From NCBI GenBank assembly GCA_031459715.1, contig JAVKIA010000005.1:48774-112773 (forward strand): DNA of 64,000 bases. The letters are read 5' to 3'. The DNA is from Armatimonadota bacterium. Its GTDB lineage: Bacteria > Sysuimicrobiota > Sysuimicrobiia > Sysuimicrobiales > Humicultoraceae. The position numbers were made by a program, and so were the translations under genes. This document shows positions 16,886 through 25,026 of the stretch, one piece after another. The notes beneath the pieces were generated by a model. The model ran no database searches and had not been told where the DNA came from. It saw only the letters and a list, made by a program, of their open reading frames with translations. How positions within the stretch are numbered: the first letter of the stretch is position 1; every line of letters starts with the position of its first letter.

Positions 16886-18270
16886 CGGAAGGCTTCGACG
16901 ACGTCGGGCAGCTCATCGGGCAGGATGGTGCGCAGGTTGAGCAGCAACCCCCCTTCGTGGATCCGCACCATCACCGGCGGGCGCCGCTGCCGCAGGCGGG
17001 ACGCCCAGGCGTCCGCCGCGCCGTCGCGGGGCTGGACCAGGACGGCGGCGGAAGGTAGCGCCACGCCGGGCAGCGCGCCTCCCCCTACCTGGGCGTCCGC
17101 TGAGAGGCAGGTGACGGTAGCCCGGTCGCCCAGGGTCTTGCGCAGCCGGCGGGCCAGCCACAGGGCGCGGTCGGTCAGCTCGTGCGGATCTGCGGCCAGC
17201 ATGCGCAACACTGGCACCTCCTGCCAGGCCTCCTCCGGGGAGAGGTAGTGCCGCAGGGTGGCCGCGAGAGCGGCCAGGTCCAGCCGGTCAATGCGCACGG
17301 CGCGGGCCAGCGGGTGGCGCCGGCAACGGTCCACCGCGTCCACCCGGCCGACCATGACGCCCGCCTGCGGCCCACCCAGCAGCTTGTCGCCGCTGAAGGT
17401 GACCAGGGCGCAGCCTGCCGCTACCGCCTCCTGGACCGTCGGCTCCGGCGGGAGGTTTCGGGTGCGCAGGTCTACCAGCGCGCCGCTGCCCAGGTCGTAC
17501 ATTACGGGGATGCCGCGGGCGACGCCCAGGGCCACCAGGTCGCGTACCTCCACCTCGTGGACGAAGCCGGTCATGGCGAAGTTGCTGCGGTGCACCTTCA
17601 GCAGCAGGGCGGTCTCGGGACTGATGGCTCGCTCGTAGTCGTGGAGGTAGGTCTTGTTGGTCGTCCCCACCTCCACCAGGCGGGCTCCGCTCTGCGCCAT
17701 CACATCCGGCATGCGGAAGGCCCCGCCGATCTCCACCAGCTCCCCGCGGGAGACGACCACCTGACGGCCGGCCGCCAGAGCCGCCAGCCCCAGCAGGACG
17801 GCGGCGGCGTTGTTGTTCACCACATATCCGGCCTCGGCACCCGTGACCACCTCCAGCAGGCCCTCTACGTGCGCCTGACGGCAGCCGCGGTCGCCGGTTT
17901 CCGGATCGACCTCCAGGAGGGTGTAGCCGGCCAGCGCCGCGCGCACCGCCTCCTGCGCGGCATCGCTCAAGGGGGCGCGCCCCAGGTTGGTGTGGATGAT
18001 GATGCCGGTGGCGTTGATGGTGCGGGTCAGGCGCCCCCGGGCGTGCCAGGCCACAACTCGGTTGCTTTCCTCGAAGACGGAAGCGGGGGACCAGCCGGTC
18101 GGCGCGCTGCCGTCTAACAGGCGGCGGCGGGCGTCCTCGACCACCCGGCGCACGTACCGGGCGGCCAGCGGGCGGGGAATCCCGTGGAGGTGACCCTCCG
18201 CCTCCAGTTGCTGGAGCACCCGCTCCACGGAGGGGAGCTCGCGCAGCCGGGGGTCGGGAGGGACGGCCAC
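16882..18270 (-). CDS. selA: L-seryl-tRNA(Sec) selenium transferase SelA
   Basis: A PLP enzyme that converts Ser-tRNA(Sec) to Sec-tRNA(Sec) with selenophosphate. It has 462 residues from GTG 18270. Landmarks are [32 protein letters not shown] (in two overlapping blocks near residue 75-105), the PLP-binding Lys in [14 protein letters not shown] (about residue 310), and the C-terminal [25 protein letters not shown] 18270 lies 10 bp after the upstream PHP gene and gives the family length. An ATG at 18312 would overlap the PHP gene by 32 nt and has no ribosome site, so it is less likely. Confidence 0.96.
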   Translation of the reverse strand: MAVPPDPRLRELPSVERVLQQLEAEGHLHGIPRPLAARYVRRVVEDARRRLLDGSAPTGWSPASVFEESNRVVAWHARGRLTRTINATGIIIHTNLGRAPLSDAAQEAVRAALAGYTLLEVDPETGDRGCRQAHVEGLLEVVTGAEAGYVVNNNAAAVLLGLAALAAGRQVVVSRGELVEIGGAFRMPDVMAQSGARLVEVGTTNKTYLHDYERAISPETALLLKVHRSNFAMTGFVHEVEVRDLVALGVARGIPVMYDLGSGALVDLRTRNLPPEPTVQEAVAAGCALVTFSGDKLLGGPQAGVMVGRVDAVDRCRRHPLARAVRIDRLDLAALAATLRHYLSPEEAWQEVPVLRMLAADPHELTDRALWLARRLRKTLGDRATVTCLSADAQVGGGALPGVALPSAAVLVQPRDGAADAWASRLRQRRPPVMVRIHEGGLLLNLRTILPDELPDVVEAFR

Positions 18271-18280
18271 GGCAGCCGCC

Positions 18281-19144
18281 CTATTCCTCGGCCAGCTCCA
18301 GCGCGGGGGCATCCGCGGCGGGGCGCCGTCCGCGGGCCCGCTCCCGCAGGCGGTCGACGGCCTCCGGGGGCACGTACTGGCTGCCCGGAGGGAGGCGGGT
18401 GGCCAGGTCCCCGCCGTGAAAGTCCGTCCCCCCGGTCACCAGCAGGCCGCGGCTGCGGGCGATCTGCAGGTAGCGCTCCACCATCGCCGGGGTGTGGTCC
18501 GGATAGTAGGCCTCGATTCCCTCCAGCCCTGCACTCAGTAGCTCCTCCACCATGGTCTCGTCCCCCAGCCAGCCGGGGTGGGCCAGCACGGCCACCCCCC
18601 CGGCGCGGCGGATGATCTCCACCGCCTGCGCCGGGGCCACCTTCAACCGCTCCACGTATGCCGGGCCATTTCGCCCGATGTACCTGGCGAATGCCTCCGC
18701 GGTCTCGCTGACGTGCCCCGCCTCCACCAGGGCGCGGGCCACGTGTGGCCGGCCCACCGCCCCTCCGCCGGCCAGCGCCAGGACCCGCTCCAGGCGGATG
18801 GGGGCACCCAGAGCGGCCAGTTTCTCCACCATGCGCTGCGCCCGGTGCAGCCGACCCTCCCGAAGCCGCCGCAGCAGGGCCTGCAGCCATTCCAGCCGGT
18901 GGTCGATGAAGTAGCCCAGGATGTGCACCTCTGTCTGCGGGACGTCGGTGTTCAGCTCCACCGCCGGGATTACCTCGATCCCGACCTCTCTCCCCGCCCG
19001 CACCGCCTCCTCCACGCTCTCCGTGGAGTCGTGGTCGGCCACGGCCAGGATCCCCACTCCCCACCGCCGCGCCAGGCCGACCAGCTGCGTGGCGGTGAGC
19101 AGGCCGTCGGAGGCCACGGTGTGGGTGTGCAGGTCAATGCGCAT
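18281..19144 (-). CDS. PHP-domain phosphoesterase
   Basis: A metal-dependent phosphoesterase of the PHP family (YciV/TrpH-like, often 3',5'-nucleoside bisphosphate or 5'-3' RNA/DNA exonuclease). The 287 residues start at ATG 19144 with the signature DLHTHTVASDG. Further metal ligands are ADHDS, E in VELNTDV, HPGW and GGTDFHGGD, so the PHP metal set looks complete. The start overlaps the end of ymdB by 11 nt and the stop precedes selA by 10 bp, so ymdB, this gene, selA and selB probably form one transcript. The substrate cannot be told from sequence. Confidence 0.9.
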   Translation of the reverse strand: MRIDLHTHTVASDGLLTATQLVGLARRWGVGILAVADHDSTESVEEAVRAGREVGIEVIPAVELNTDVPQTEVHILGYFIDHRLEWLQALLRRLREGRLHRAQRMVEKLAALGAPIRLERVLALAGGGAVGRPHVARALVEAGHVSETAEAFARYIGRNGPAYVERLKVAPAQAVEIIRRAGGVAVLAHPGWLGDETMVEELLSAGLEGIEAYYPDHTPAMVERYLQIARSRGLLVTGGTDFHGGDLATRLPPGSQYVPPEAVDRLRERARGRRPAADAPALELAEE

Positions 19145-19937
19145 CGCCCGTCGCCCCGGCCTCGTCGCGCAGGAGGTGGATGCGGGTGATGCTCTGCGCG
19201 CGGCCGTCGGCATCGACCTCCAGGGCCACGCCGCAGAGCTGCACCGCGCCGCGGGCCACGCCAAACCGTGTGGGCAAACCGGTCAGGAAGTGCTCCAGGA
19301 TGGCCCGTCGCTCCATCCCGATGACCCCGTCCCGCGGCCCGGTCATCCCCACGTCGGTGATGAAGGCCGTCCCTCGGGGTAGGATGCGCTCATCGGCGGT
19401 CTGCACGTGGGTGTGCGTCCCCAGCACGGCGCTCACCCTGCCGTCCAGGTACCAGCCCAGGGCCACCTTCTCCGAGGTGGCCTCCGCGTGGAAGTCCACG
19501 ATGATCACCGGAGTGGTCTTGCGCAGCTCCTCCGTCAACTCGGCTCCCACGCGGAAGGGGTCGTCCAGCTCCCCCATGAAGACCCGCCCCTGCAGGTTGA
19601 GGACGGCCACCGGACCCTGGGGGCACTCCACGGTGAGCGCACCGCGCCCGGGCGCCCCCGGCGGGTAGTTGGCCGGCCGCAGCAGCCGGGGGTGCGCATC
19701 CAGCAGGGGGACGGCCTCACGCTTCTGCCAGGTGTGGTTTCCGCCGGTGATGACGTCCACGCCGGCAGCCAGGATCTCCTCGGCGGTTTCCCTGGTGATC
19801 CCCACTCCCCCTGCGGCGTTCTCCCCGTTGGCGATGACCAGGGCGGCGCCGTACTCACGGCGCAATCCGGGGAGCAGCGCCTTGAGGATGCGCCGCCCCG
19901 GGCGGCCGCAGACATCGCCGATCATCAGGATCCTCAC
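19134..19937 (-). CDS. ymdB: YmdB-family metallophosphoesterase (cyclic-nucleotide phosphodiesterase)
   Basis: A calcineurin-like phosphoesterase of the YmdB family, known in Bacillus to hydrolyse cyclic nucleotides and affect biofilm versus motility choice. The 267 residues (family about 265) carry ILMIGDVCGRPGRR, NGENAAGGVGIT, GGNHTW, DFHAEATSEK and LGTHTHVQTADE, which supply the di-metal ligands. The GTG start at 19937 follows the rny stop by 6 bp. The pairing rny-ymdB is the same as in Bacillus. Confidence 0.95.
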   Translation of the reverse strand: MRILMIGDVCGRPGRRILKALLPGLRREYGAALVIANGENAAGGVGITRETAEEILAAGVDVITGGNHTWQKREAVPLLDAHPRLLRPANYPPGAPGRGALTVECPQGPVAVLNLQGRVFMGELDDPFRVGAELTEELRKTTPVIIVDFHAEATSEKVALGWYLDGRVSAVLGTHTHVQTADERILPRGTAFITDVGMTGPRDGVIGMERRAILEHFLTGLPTRFGVARGAVQLCGVALEVDADGRAQSITRIHLLRDEAGATGDAH

Positions 19938-19943
19938 CCGGCC

Positions 19944-21449
19944 CTACCGCGCGTACTCGATGGCCCGCGTCTCGCGCAGCACGGTCACCTTAATCTGGCC
20001 CGGGTACTCCAGGTCGCTCTCGATCTTCCGGGCCAGGTCCCGCGCCAGCGCGGCGGCGGAGAGATCGTCCACCTCCTGAGGCTTGACCAGCACGCGGATC
20101 TCCCTCCCCGCCTGGATGGCGTAAGCCTTGTCCACCCCCGGGAAAGAGGTGGCCAGGCGTTCAAGGCTCTCCAGCCGCTTGATGTACATCTCCACGGTCT
20201 CCTTGCGGGCCCCGGGGCGGCTGGCGGAGATGGCGTCGGCTGCGGCCACCAGGATGGACTCCACCCGGCTGGGCTCGGCGTCGCCGTGGTGGTACTCGAT
20301 GGCGTTGATCACTTCCGGGGGCTCGTGGTAGCGGCGGCAGACGTCCACCCCGATGGTGCTGTGCGTGCCGTCCACCTCGTGGGTGAGGGCCTTGCCGATG
20401 TCGTGGAGCAACCCGGCACGGCGGGCCAGGACGGGGTCTGCATCCAGGTAGGTGGCCAGCAGCCCGGCCAGCAGCGCCACCTCCACGGAGTGCTGCAGGA
20501 GGTTCTGCCCGTAGGAGTGGCGGAACTTCAACCGCCCCAGCAGCTTGATCTCCTCGGGATGCAGGCCGTGCACGCCGGCCTCAAAGGCCGCCCGCTCCCC
20601 CTCCTCCCGGATGCGCTGCTCCAGCTCCCGCTGGGCCTTCTCCACCATCTCCTCGATCCGAGCCGGGTGGATACGCCCGTCGGCGATCAACTTCTCCAGG
20701 GCCAGACGGGCCACCTCGCGGCGCACCGGATCGAAGGAAGAGAGGGTGACGGCCTCCGGCGTGTCGTCGATGATCACGTCCACGCCGGTGAGGCTCTCCA
20801 GGGCGCGGATGTTCCGCCCCTCCCGGCCGATGACCCGCCCCTTCATCTCCTCGTTGGGCAGGGGGACCACGGAGACGGTCACCTCGGCCGTGTGGTCGGC
20901 GGCAACCCGCTGCACGGCCAGGGCCACAATCTCCCGGGCCCTGCGCTCGGCCTCTTCGCGGGCCGCAGACTCGATTTTCTTCACCAGGGCGGCCGCGTCG
21001 CTCTTGGCTTCCTCAGATACCTGCCGCAGGAGCTGCTCGCGGGCCTGTTCTGCGGTCAGCCCGCTGATGCGTTCCAGTTCCTGCCGCTGCTGCTGGCGGA
21101 GCGCCTCGACCTCTTCGCGTGCCTTCTGGACCTCCTGCTCTTTCTGGGCGATCAGTCTCTCGCGCTTCTCCTGGAGCTCTCCCTTGCGCTCGAGGTTCTC
21201 CTCACGCTGTACCAGACGCCGCTCGAGGCGCTGCAGCTCGGCCCGCTGTTCGCGGATCTCGCGCTCGGCCTCGCGCTTGATTCGGAACGCCTCGTCCTTG
21301 GCCTCAACCAGGGCCTCCCGCTTCCGGGCCTCAGCCTCGCGGGCCGCCTCCTCCAGAATCTTCTTGGCGGCAGCTTCGGCGGACTGAATCCGCGCCTCGG
21401 CGACGCTCTTACGCAGGAGGAATCCAAGGAGGAACGCGACCGCACCCAC
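19944..21449 (-). CDS. rny: Ribonuclease Y
   Basis: A membrane-anchored endoribonuclease that starts mRNA decay. An N-terminal membrane segment is followed by a long coiled coil (about 15-170), a KH domain ([22 protein letters not shown]) and an HD domain ([30 protein letters not shown]). The start needs care. GTG 21449 is the first standard start codon but has no ribosome site and cuts the membrane segment short. The same frame runs 11 codons further to ATC 21482, giving [12 protein letters not shown] before it. That matches the usual RNase Y N-terminus and sits 9 nt behind GAGGAGG; a stop lies a few codons earlier. I suspect translation starts at the ATC. Confidence 0.95.
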   Translation of the reverse strand: MGAVAFLLGFLLRKSVAEARIQSAEAAAKKILEEAAREAEARKREALVEAKDEAFRIKREAEREIREQRAELQRLERRLVQREENLERKGELQEKRERLIAQKEQEVQKAREEVEALRQQQRQELERISGLTAEQAREQLLRQVSEEAKSDAAALVKKIESAAREEAERRAREIVALAVQRVAADHTAEVTVSVVPLPNEEMKGRVIGREGRNIRALESLTGVDVIIDDTPEAVTLSSFDPVRREVARLALEKLIADGRIHPARIEEMVEKAQRELEQRIREEGERAAFEAGVHGLHPEEIKLLGRLKFRHSYGQNLLQHSVEVALLAGLLATYLDADPVLARRAGLLHDIGKALTHEVDGTHSTIGVDVCRRYHEPPEVINAIEYHHGDAEPSRVESILVAAADAISASRPGARKETVEMYIKRLESLERLATSFPGVDKAYAIQAGREIRVLVKPQEVDDLSAAALARDLARKIESDLEYPGQIKVTVLRETRAIEYAR

Positions 21450-21499
21450 CGCAATGACGATGCCGACGACCAGGGGGTCGATGGGTGGTCACCTCCTCG

Positions 21500-21523
21500 C
21501 CGGGCACCCGCCAGGGTGCCCGG
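21500..21523 (-). promoter_or_regulatory. Strong hairpin in the rny leader
   Basis: CCGGGCACCC and GGGTGCCCGG form a perfect 10-bp stem with a 4-nt loop, just upstream of the rny ribosome site (GAGGAGG, 21492-21498). No U tract follows, so it is not a simple terminator. A role in mRNA stability or self-cleavage control of rny is possible. Confidence 0.6.
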
Positions 21524-21627
21524 GCCTATGACGCCGCCCGCACCGGGCGACGGCTGCTGTACCTGCTCAGAACGCCGCGCGCATCACCTGCCGATCGAGC
21601 GGAAATGAGCGCAGAGCGCTTCTTAGT

Positions 21628-21657
21628 ATTCTAGTCCTCGTGGGATTTAGGCGTCAA
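21628..21657 (-). promoter_or_regulatory. Promoter of the rny operon
   Basis: TTGACG (21652-21657), an 18-bp spacer and TAGAAT (21628-21633) fit a housekeeping promoter, giving a leader of about 140 nt. A perfect 12-bp palindrome (GGCCATATGGCC, 21663-21674) lies 5 bp upstream of the -35 and could be an operator. Confidence 0.65.
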
Positions 21658-21689
21658 GGAATGGCCATATGGCCCCTTCCCCGCGTGCC

Positions 21690-23909
21690 TCAGTGGGCTG
21701 GCGGGGGCGGCTGCCAGAGGGGACCGGGCAATTGTGGTGGCGCCTCCTCCGCAACGGCGATGACCCGGTCGGCAAAAGGCTCATACTCCTGCCGGCAGGT
21801 GAAGAGCAGTACCTGGTGGGACTCGCTGATCCGCCGCAGCAGAGCCATCGCCGCCCGCAGCCGGTCCTGGTCGAATGTCCCGAACGGGTCATCCAGGAGC
21901 AGCGGGGGATGGCTGCCCTCCGCGAGCACCTCAACCAGAGCCAGGCGCACGGCCAGGTAGGCCTGGTCCGCAGTCCCCCGTGACAGAGAGGGCTCGGCCG
22001 GCTCCAGCCAGGCGCCTGCCTGAGGCACCCAGACCCACACCCGCAGCGGAGGCTCCTCGATCCGCACTCTGTCGTAGGCCCCCAGCGTGAGCAGGCTGAG
22101 GTACTCCCCCGCCCGCTCCTCCACCAGCCGCCTCGCCGGGATGAGAGCCTGCTGGCGCGCCGTCTGCAGCCCGTCCTTCGCCGCCCGCCAGACGCGGGCC
22201 CTGCGCCGCGCCGCCTCCAGCGCCTCCCGGCGCTCCGCCAGCTGCTCCTCGACCACCATTAGCCCCTCGTAGTCCGGTGTCCCTTCTGCCGCTTCCCGCT
22301 CCAGGTGCTCTCGCCGCGCCTGCAGCGCGTGCACCCGCCGGGTCAGGTCGCTCACCTGGTGCTCGAGCTGCTGTACCTGCAGGGGGCCGAGCCGCTTGGC
22401 CGCCACTTCGGGCCGCTGCAGAACGACCTCCCGCCCGGCAATGTCCGCGCGCACCCGGCCGAGCTCTTCCCGCAGGTCCTCCAGCGTCCGGCCGCCCAGA
22501 AGCGCCTCTACCATGGTGCGCACCGCCGCCTGCTCCTGGAAGAGCTGGCGCATCTGTGCCTGCCGCTGCTCCGCCTGCTCGGGCGTAGCGCTCCCTGTGG
22601 CCGCCAGGACGGTGCGCAGCGTCTCCTCCTGTTCTGCCAGGGTGTGTCGGGCCGCGCGCAGCCCCCGCTCCACCTCCTCCACGCGTGCGGCCGCGGCCTC
22701 CCGTTCCCGGCGCAGCTCCCCCGCCCTGCGCTGGCGGGCGACACCAAGGAGCGCCGCTCCCCCCGCCAGGATGGCCACCAGAAGGACCGCCACCGGGACC
22801 GTGAAGACCCGTGCCGCCCCCAGTGCCGCCGCCACAGCTCCCGCCAGTAGCAGGAGGCCTGGCAGCACCCCGACACCCCGCGGCACAGCCGGCGTTGATG
22901 CCAGCGCGTCCATAGCCTCCTGCGCGGCCCGCAGCTCCACCTGCCGCCGCTGCACCTCCTGCCGCTGGCTCTGTACGGCGCCTGCGGCCGTGTGCAGCCG
23001 GGCGATGGAGGAGTCATCGGGGACGCCGCGGCTTTGCAGGATCTCCAGGTCACGCCCCAGCTCCTGGAGGCGGAGGTAGCCTTTCTCAATGGCCGCGACC
23101 CGTTCCGCCAGGGCACCCTCCCGGGCGCGGAGCGGATCGAGCTGCGCCTGCAGGGCCATGACGTCGCGGTTCGCCTGCAGCAAGGCCTCCCGGTCCCGCA
23201 GCTCCCGCGCGGCCGCCTCGGCCTCGCCGCGGAGCCGCTTAAGCTCCTCCCGCTGCGCGTCGAGGCGGGTGATGCGCCGCTGCAGCTCGGCCTGCTGCGC
23301 CTGGAGCCCTTCCACCTCCTCCTGCAGGCGGCGGATCACCCCCGGGTTCTTCACCGGCCGGTCCAGCCCCCGCTCCAGCTCGGTGAGCTCCCTCTCCAGC
23401 CGCCTGAGCACGGCACCCGCCTCCGCATCTCCGGGGCCGGCCTGGACGACGCGGGAGAGGCGGGCCCCGATGTCGGCAGCCCCGACCCGCAAGCTTGCAA
23501 TCTCCGCCTGCTCCACCATCGCTGTGGACCGGTACAGCGCCTCCGTGGAGAGGCCCAGGGCCTGCAGCATCCGTTCCTGCGCCCGCGCTCCCTCCCAGGT
23601 CCGCCCCTGGTGCAGATCCCGCAGCTGCGCGCGGCGGTGCTCGAAGTCCTTGCGCAGCTCAAAACGCCTCCCCTCTGCCTCGAACTCCAGGGTGATGGCT
23701 CCCAGGCTCTCGCTGCCCCAGGGGCGCCAGCTCTCCACCCGCCTGGCCGTGGTCGCCGGATTGACGAAGAAGGCCGTGAGGATGGCCTGGCGCACCGTGG
23801 ACTTCCCCGCCTCATTGGGCCCCACCAGGACGTTGAGGCGGGGGTCGAAGACGTAGACAGCTTCCTGGAACCGGCGGAAGTGGTGGATGTGCAGCGCCAG
23901 CAGGCGCAC
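21690..23909 (-). CDS. sbcC: SbcC/Rad50-like (YhaN-type) ATPase with a membrane hairpin
   Basis: The ATPase partner of the SbcD/Mre11 nuclease in DNA end processing. The 739 residues start at GTG 23909, sharing one base with the sbcD stop, behind GAGGAG. Walker A is VGPNEAGKST (about 30). An N-terminal ABC half is followed by coiled coils, a hydrophobic hairpin at about 345-390 (GLLLLAGAVAAALGAA, VAVLLVAILAGGAALLG), more coiled coil, the signature LSRGT and Walker B LLLDDPFGTFD. The zinc-hook CxxC of classical SbcC is not seen. The paired membrane segments in the middle are as in Bacillus YhaN. At 739 residues it is shorter than E. coli SbcC (about 1050). Confidence 0.88.
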   Translation of the reverse strand: MRLLALHIHHFRRFQEAVYVFDPRLNVLVGPNEAGKSTVRQAILTAFFVNPATTARRVESWRPWGSESLGAITLEFEAEGRRFELRKDFEHRRAQLRDLHQGRTWEGARAQERMLQALGLSTEALYRSTAMVEQAEIASLRVGAADIGARLSRVVQAGPGDAEAGAVLRRLERELTELERGLDRPVKNPGVIRRLQEEVEGLQAQQAELQRRITRLDAQREELKRLRGEAEAAARELRDREALLQANRDVMALQAQLDPLRAREGALAERVAAIEKGYLRLQELGRDLEILQSRGVPDDSSIARLHTAAGAVQSQRQEVQRRQVELRAAQEAMDALASTPAVPRGVGVLPGLLLLAGAVAAALGAARVFTVPVAVLLVAILAGGAALLGVARQRRAGELRREREAAAARVEEVERGLRAARHTLAEQEETLRTVLAATGSATPEQAEQRQAQMRQLFQEQAAVRTMVEALLGGRTLEDLREELGRVRADIAGREVVLQRPEVAAKRLGPLQVQQLEHQVSDLTRRVHALQARREHLEREAAEGTPDYEGLMVVEEQLAERREALEAARRRARVWRAAKDGLQTARQQALIPARRLVEERAGEYLSLLTLGAYDRVRIEEPPLRVWVWVPQAGAWLEPAEPSLSRGTADQAYLAVRLALVEVLAEGSHPPLLLDDPFGTFDQDRLRAAMALLRRISESHQVLLFTCRQEYEPFADRVIAVAEEAPPQLPGPLWQPPPPAH

Positions 23910-25015
23910 TACGGCTCCTCGGCGCCAAGCAGCATCGCCACCCCTACCTGTAGCGCCTCTTCCAGGATCGGCCGCTCCTGCGGTGGCGCGGTCGCGGCCC
24001 GCTCCCGCATCAGCCGGATGTACCGTCCGACCAGGGTGCGCTCGGGGAAGGCCTCCAGGGCCTCCTCTTCCAGCCAGACCGTGACCTGGTTGCGCACCCG
24101 GGCGCGAAAGCACGCCTCCTGCAGGGCCTCCTCCAGATCCCGCACCTGGGGTAGTCGATGGGGTGGCGCCATCCCCGTCAGCACCACGTCCAGCACCACG
24201 TCCGGTCCAGCCGCGCCCATAGCTGCTGCACGCACCCGATCGGGGTCCAGGCCGGTGATGTCCACCTCCACCCGCCGGTAGCTCCGGCGGCCCACGCGCA
24301 CCGGGCGCACCTGTGCCTGGCCAGGTTGGGGGATGGTCACCAGCAGGACCTGCCCCGCCTCCTGATCCATGGCCAGGAACTCGGGTGCGCCCGCATACCA
24401 GGCGGGAGTGGGCGGTCCGGTGACCGCCTGGGTGGAGTGCCAGTCGCCGAGAGCGAGGTAGTCCAGTCCGAGCCGCCGCACGTCCGCGGGGTGGATTGTT
24501 CCCGCCTCCACCACGCCCTCGCGGTAGGCGCTGCCATGCGCCAGGCCCACGGCGAACTGCGTGGTCCGCTCCTGTGGCCAGCCGCGCAGAGGCTGCGGCC
24601 CATCGGGTCCCACCGACTGGCCGATCACGGTCAGGTCCAGGTCCGGGAGGATCAGGGTCTGCGGCTGTGCCCCAAAGAGCGTCACGTTGTCGCAGGTGGC
24701 CTCAAACCGCGCCCGGCTCCACACGCTCTCCTCTCCCAGGGGGTCGTGGTTGCCGGCCAGCAGGACCACGCGGATGCCGCCGTCCCGCAGCCGGAGGAAC
24801 TGCTCTCGGACGAAGGCCAGCGTGGCCTCGCTTTGCCGCTGGGAGTCGAACAGGTCGCCGGCGACAAGCAGCAGGTCGACCCGCTGCTGCAGCGCCAGAT
24901 CCACGATGCGGGCGAAGGTCCGCCGCAGCTGCTCGCGGTGCTCCCGTCCGTGCGCTCCCAGACCGGGGAACCCCATCCCCAGGTGGACGTCTGCGGTGTG
25001 CAGCAGGGAGATCAC
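23909..25015 (-). CDS. sbcD: SbcD/Mre11-type DNA repair exonuclease
   Basis: The nuclease subunit of an SbcCD-like complex. The 368 residues start at GTG 25015 behind GAGGAGG (6 bp). The calcineurin-like metal motifs are HTADVHLG (7-14), AGDLFDS, AGNHDP, and GDWHS near residue 195, complete for a di-manganese site. The C-terminal part (residues 240-368) is the usual capping domain and partner-binding tail. It lies between the helicase-nuclease gene (12 bp) and the SbcC-like gene (1-nt overlap). It is closest in style to YhaO, which pairs with YhaN in Bacillus. Confidence 0.92.
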   Translation of the reverse strand: MISLLHTADVHLGMGFPGLGAHGREHREQLRRTFARIVDLALQQRVDLLLVAGDLFDSQRQSEATLAFVREQFLRLRDGGIRVVLLAGNHDPLGEESVWSRARFEATCDNVTLFGAQPQTLILPDLDLTVIGQSVGPDGPQPLRGWPQERTTQFAVGLAHGSAYREGVVEAGTIHPADVRRLGLDYLALGDWHSTQAVTGPPTPAWYAGAPEFLAMDQEAGQVLLVTIPQPGQAQVRPVRVGRRSYRRVEVDITGLDPDRVRAAAMGAAGPDVVLDVVLTGMAPPHRLPQVRDLEEALQEACFRARVRNQVTVWLEEEALEAFPERTLVGRYIRLMRERAATAPPQERPILEEALQVGVAMLLGAEEP

Positions 25016-25026
25016 CGACCGCCTCC

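Noticed and set aside
15012..16940. 642-codon open frame antisense to selB
   Set aside because: Ser/Arg/Thr-rich shadow caused by high third-position GC. SelB on the other strand has every family motif.
19407..21608. 733-codon open frame antisense to ymdB and rny
   Set aside because: Low-complexity Leu/His/Gln shadow with no motif; both genes on the minus strand are certain.
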